Shown here in pieces: positions 5,487 to 5,913 of a stretch of 5,913 nt of DNA. Position numbers and translations under genes: made by a program. The stretch's first letter is position 1; each line of letters starts with the position of its first letter. Below the pieces are notes generated by a model, which saw only the letters and a list, made by a program, of their open reading frames with translations, made no database searches and was not told where the DNA came from. The stretch is taken from the NCBI GenBank assembly GCA_949280095.1, contig CASDHD010000070.1, positions 1 through 5,913 of the forward strand, read 5' to 3'. This stretch comes from an uncultured Bacilli bacterium (GTDB taxonomy: Bacteria > Bacillota_I > Bacilli_A > RF39 > UBA660).

Positions 5487-5515
5487 TTGTAAAAACTAGA
5501 AAAATTTGATATATT
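5487..5515 (+). promoter_or_regulatory. Promoter of the last membrane-protein gene
   Basis: TTGTAA (5487-5492), a 17-nt spacer and TATATT (5510-5515), preceded by TGA as an extended -10, make the best sigma-A-type promoter in the window. Transcription should start near 5522, about 17 nt before the start codon, leaving just enough leader for the ribosome site. No terminator was found between the preceding gene's stop and this promoter, so readthrough is possible. Confidence 0.6.
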
Positions 5516-5538
5516 CTTTATTGAAAAGAGGAGTTTAG

Positions 5539-5913
5539 ATGGAAAAAAGAGAAGAGTTTTTAAAAAATATTCAAAGTGGGAAAGTGACACTTATAGTAGG
5601 AATTGCTTTTCTAGTAATGTCACTTCTTATAGGAGTTGTATCGATTTTTGAAAAAAATAAAGAGATGCAAAATCCTACACCTTTAGGAGATGTAGAAAAG
5701 GAAAATGTGTATGCATCTGTAGATGTTAGCGTTATGACGGATTATTTTGCAACAAATGATTATGCTGGAATTGAACATAAAACTTATTTTGTTTGGGATG
5801 ACCAATATATCTATATCGTAGATTTGAATGATAAAAATAGGGAAGCTTTAAATGGAATTTATGATTATTCTTATGCTGAGGAAGAAACAGAAAGACCTGA
5901 AGCCGTTACTATT
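5539..5913 (+). CDS. Single-pass membrane protein of unknown function (5' part, runs off the window)
   Basis: An open frame of 125 codons continues past the right edge. It starts at ATG 5539 behind AGAGGAG (5527-5533) with a 5-nt spacer, an excellent ribosome site. Residues 1-15 are charged (MEKREEFLKN...). Residues about 16-37 form one hydrophobic membrane helix (VTLIVGIAFLVMSLLIGVV), followed by FEKNKEM. Residues from about 50 are acidic and rich in Tyr, with beta-strand-like stretches (HKTYFVWDDQYIYIVDL). With few positive charges after the helix, the soluble part could be extracellular, but flanking charges are mixed and the topology is uncertain. I do not recognise a family. The gene has its own promoter and follows the AAA-DUF4143 gene by 74 bp. 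Confidence 0.8.
   Translation, partial: MEKREEFLKNIQSGKVTLIVGIAFLVMSLLIGVVSIFEKNKEMQNPTPLGDVEKENVYASVDVSVMTDYFATNDYAGIEHKTYFVWDDQYIYIVDLNDKNREALNGIYDYSYAEEETERPEAVTI

Overview
The window is strongly AT-rich (roughly 30% G+C by eye) and reads in the standard bacterial code: Trp is TGG and all four complete genes end in TAA or TAG. A monoderm Firmicutes/Bacilli-type host is suggested by strong Shine-Dalgarno sites, a PBP5-type carboxypeptidase, an M15 carboxypeptidase and a LytR-CpsA-Psr (LCP) protein. The style resembles uncultured gut lineages near Erysipelotrichia/RF39, but that placement is inference and no taxonomic marker is present.

Layout. Positions 1-148 hold the 3' end of a gene that looks like the C-terminal tail of an Rpn/PD-(D/E)XK-type nuclease-transposase protein. 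It converges on a minus-strand VanY-like M15 zinc carboxypeptidase (159-1184), and a hairpin at 128-160 could terminate both. A short divergent promoter region (1185-1280) contains an imperfect dyad. It separates the M15 gene from a plus-strand S11 serine D,D-carboxypeptidase (1281-2426). After a gap of about 100 bp with a terminator-like hairpin, an extended -10 promoter and a 17-bp palindrome over that -10, comes an LCP-family protein (2532-3995). It has three membrane helices and an extra extracellular domain. The next gap (3996-4123) carries helically phased A5 tracts and a 13-bp direct repeat, then an AAA ATPase-DUF4143 protein (4124-5464). Behind a good promoter, the last gene (5539 to the window end) is an incomplete single-pass membrane protein of unknown function. 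No gene-free stretch exceeds 300 bases.

How the genes fit together. The middle three genes form a cell-wall group. Two carboxypeptidases of different catalytic class (zinc M15 and serine S11) trim peptidoglycan stem peptides, and the LCP protein probably attaches a polymer (teichoic acid or capsule type) to peptidoglycan. The flanking genes (Rpn-like tail and AAA-DUF4143) belong to widespread, patchily distributed nuclease-fold families and probably have no link to wall synthesis. I see no insertion sequence, CRISPR array, tRNA or rRNA, and nothing that amounts to a clearly new multi-gene system. The most interesting signals are in the three regulatory gaps and in the extra domain of the LCP protein.
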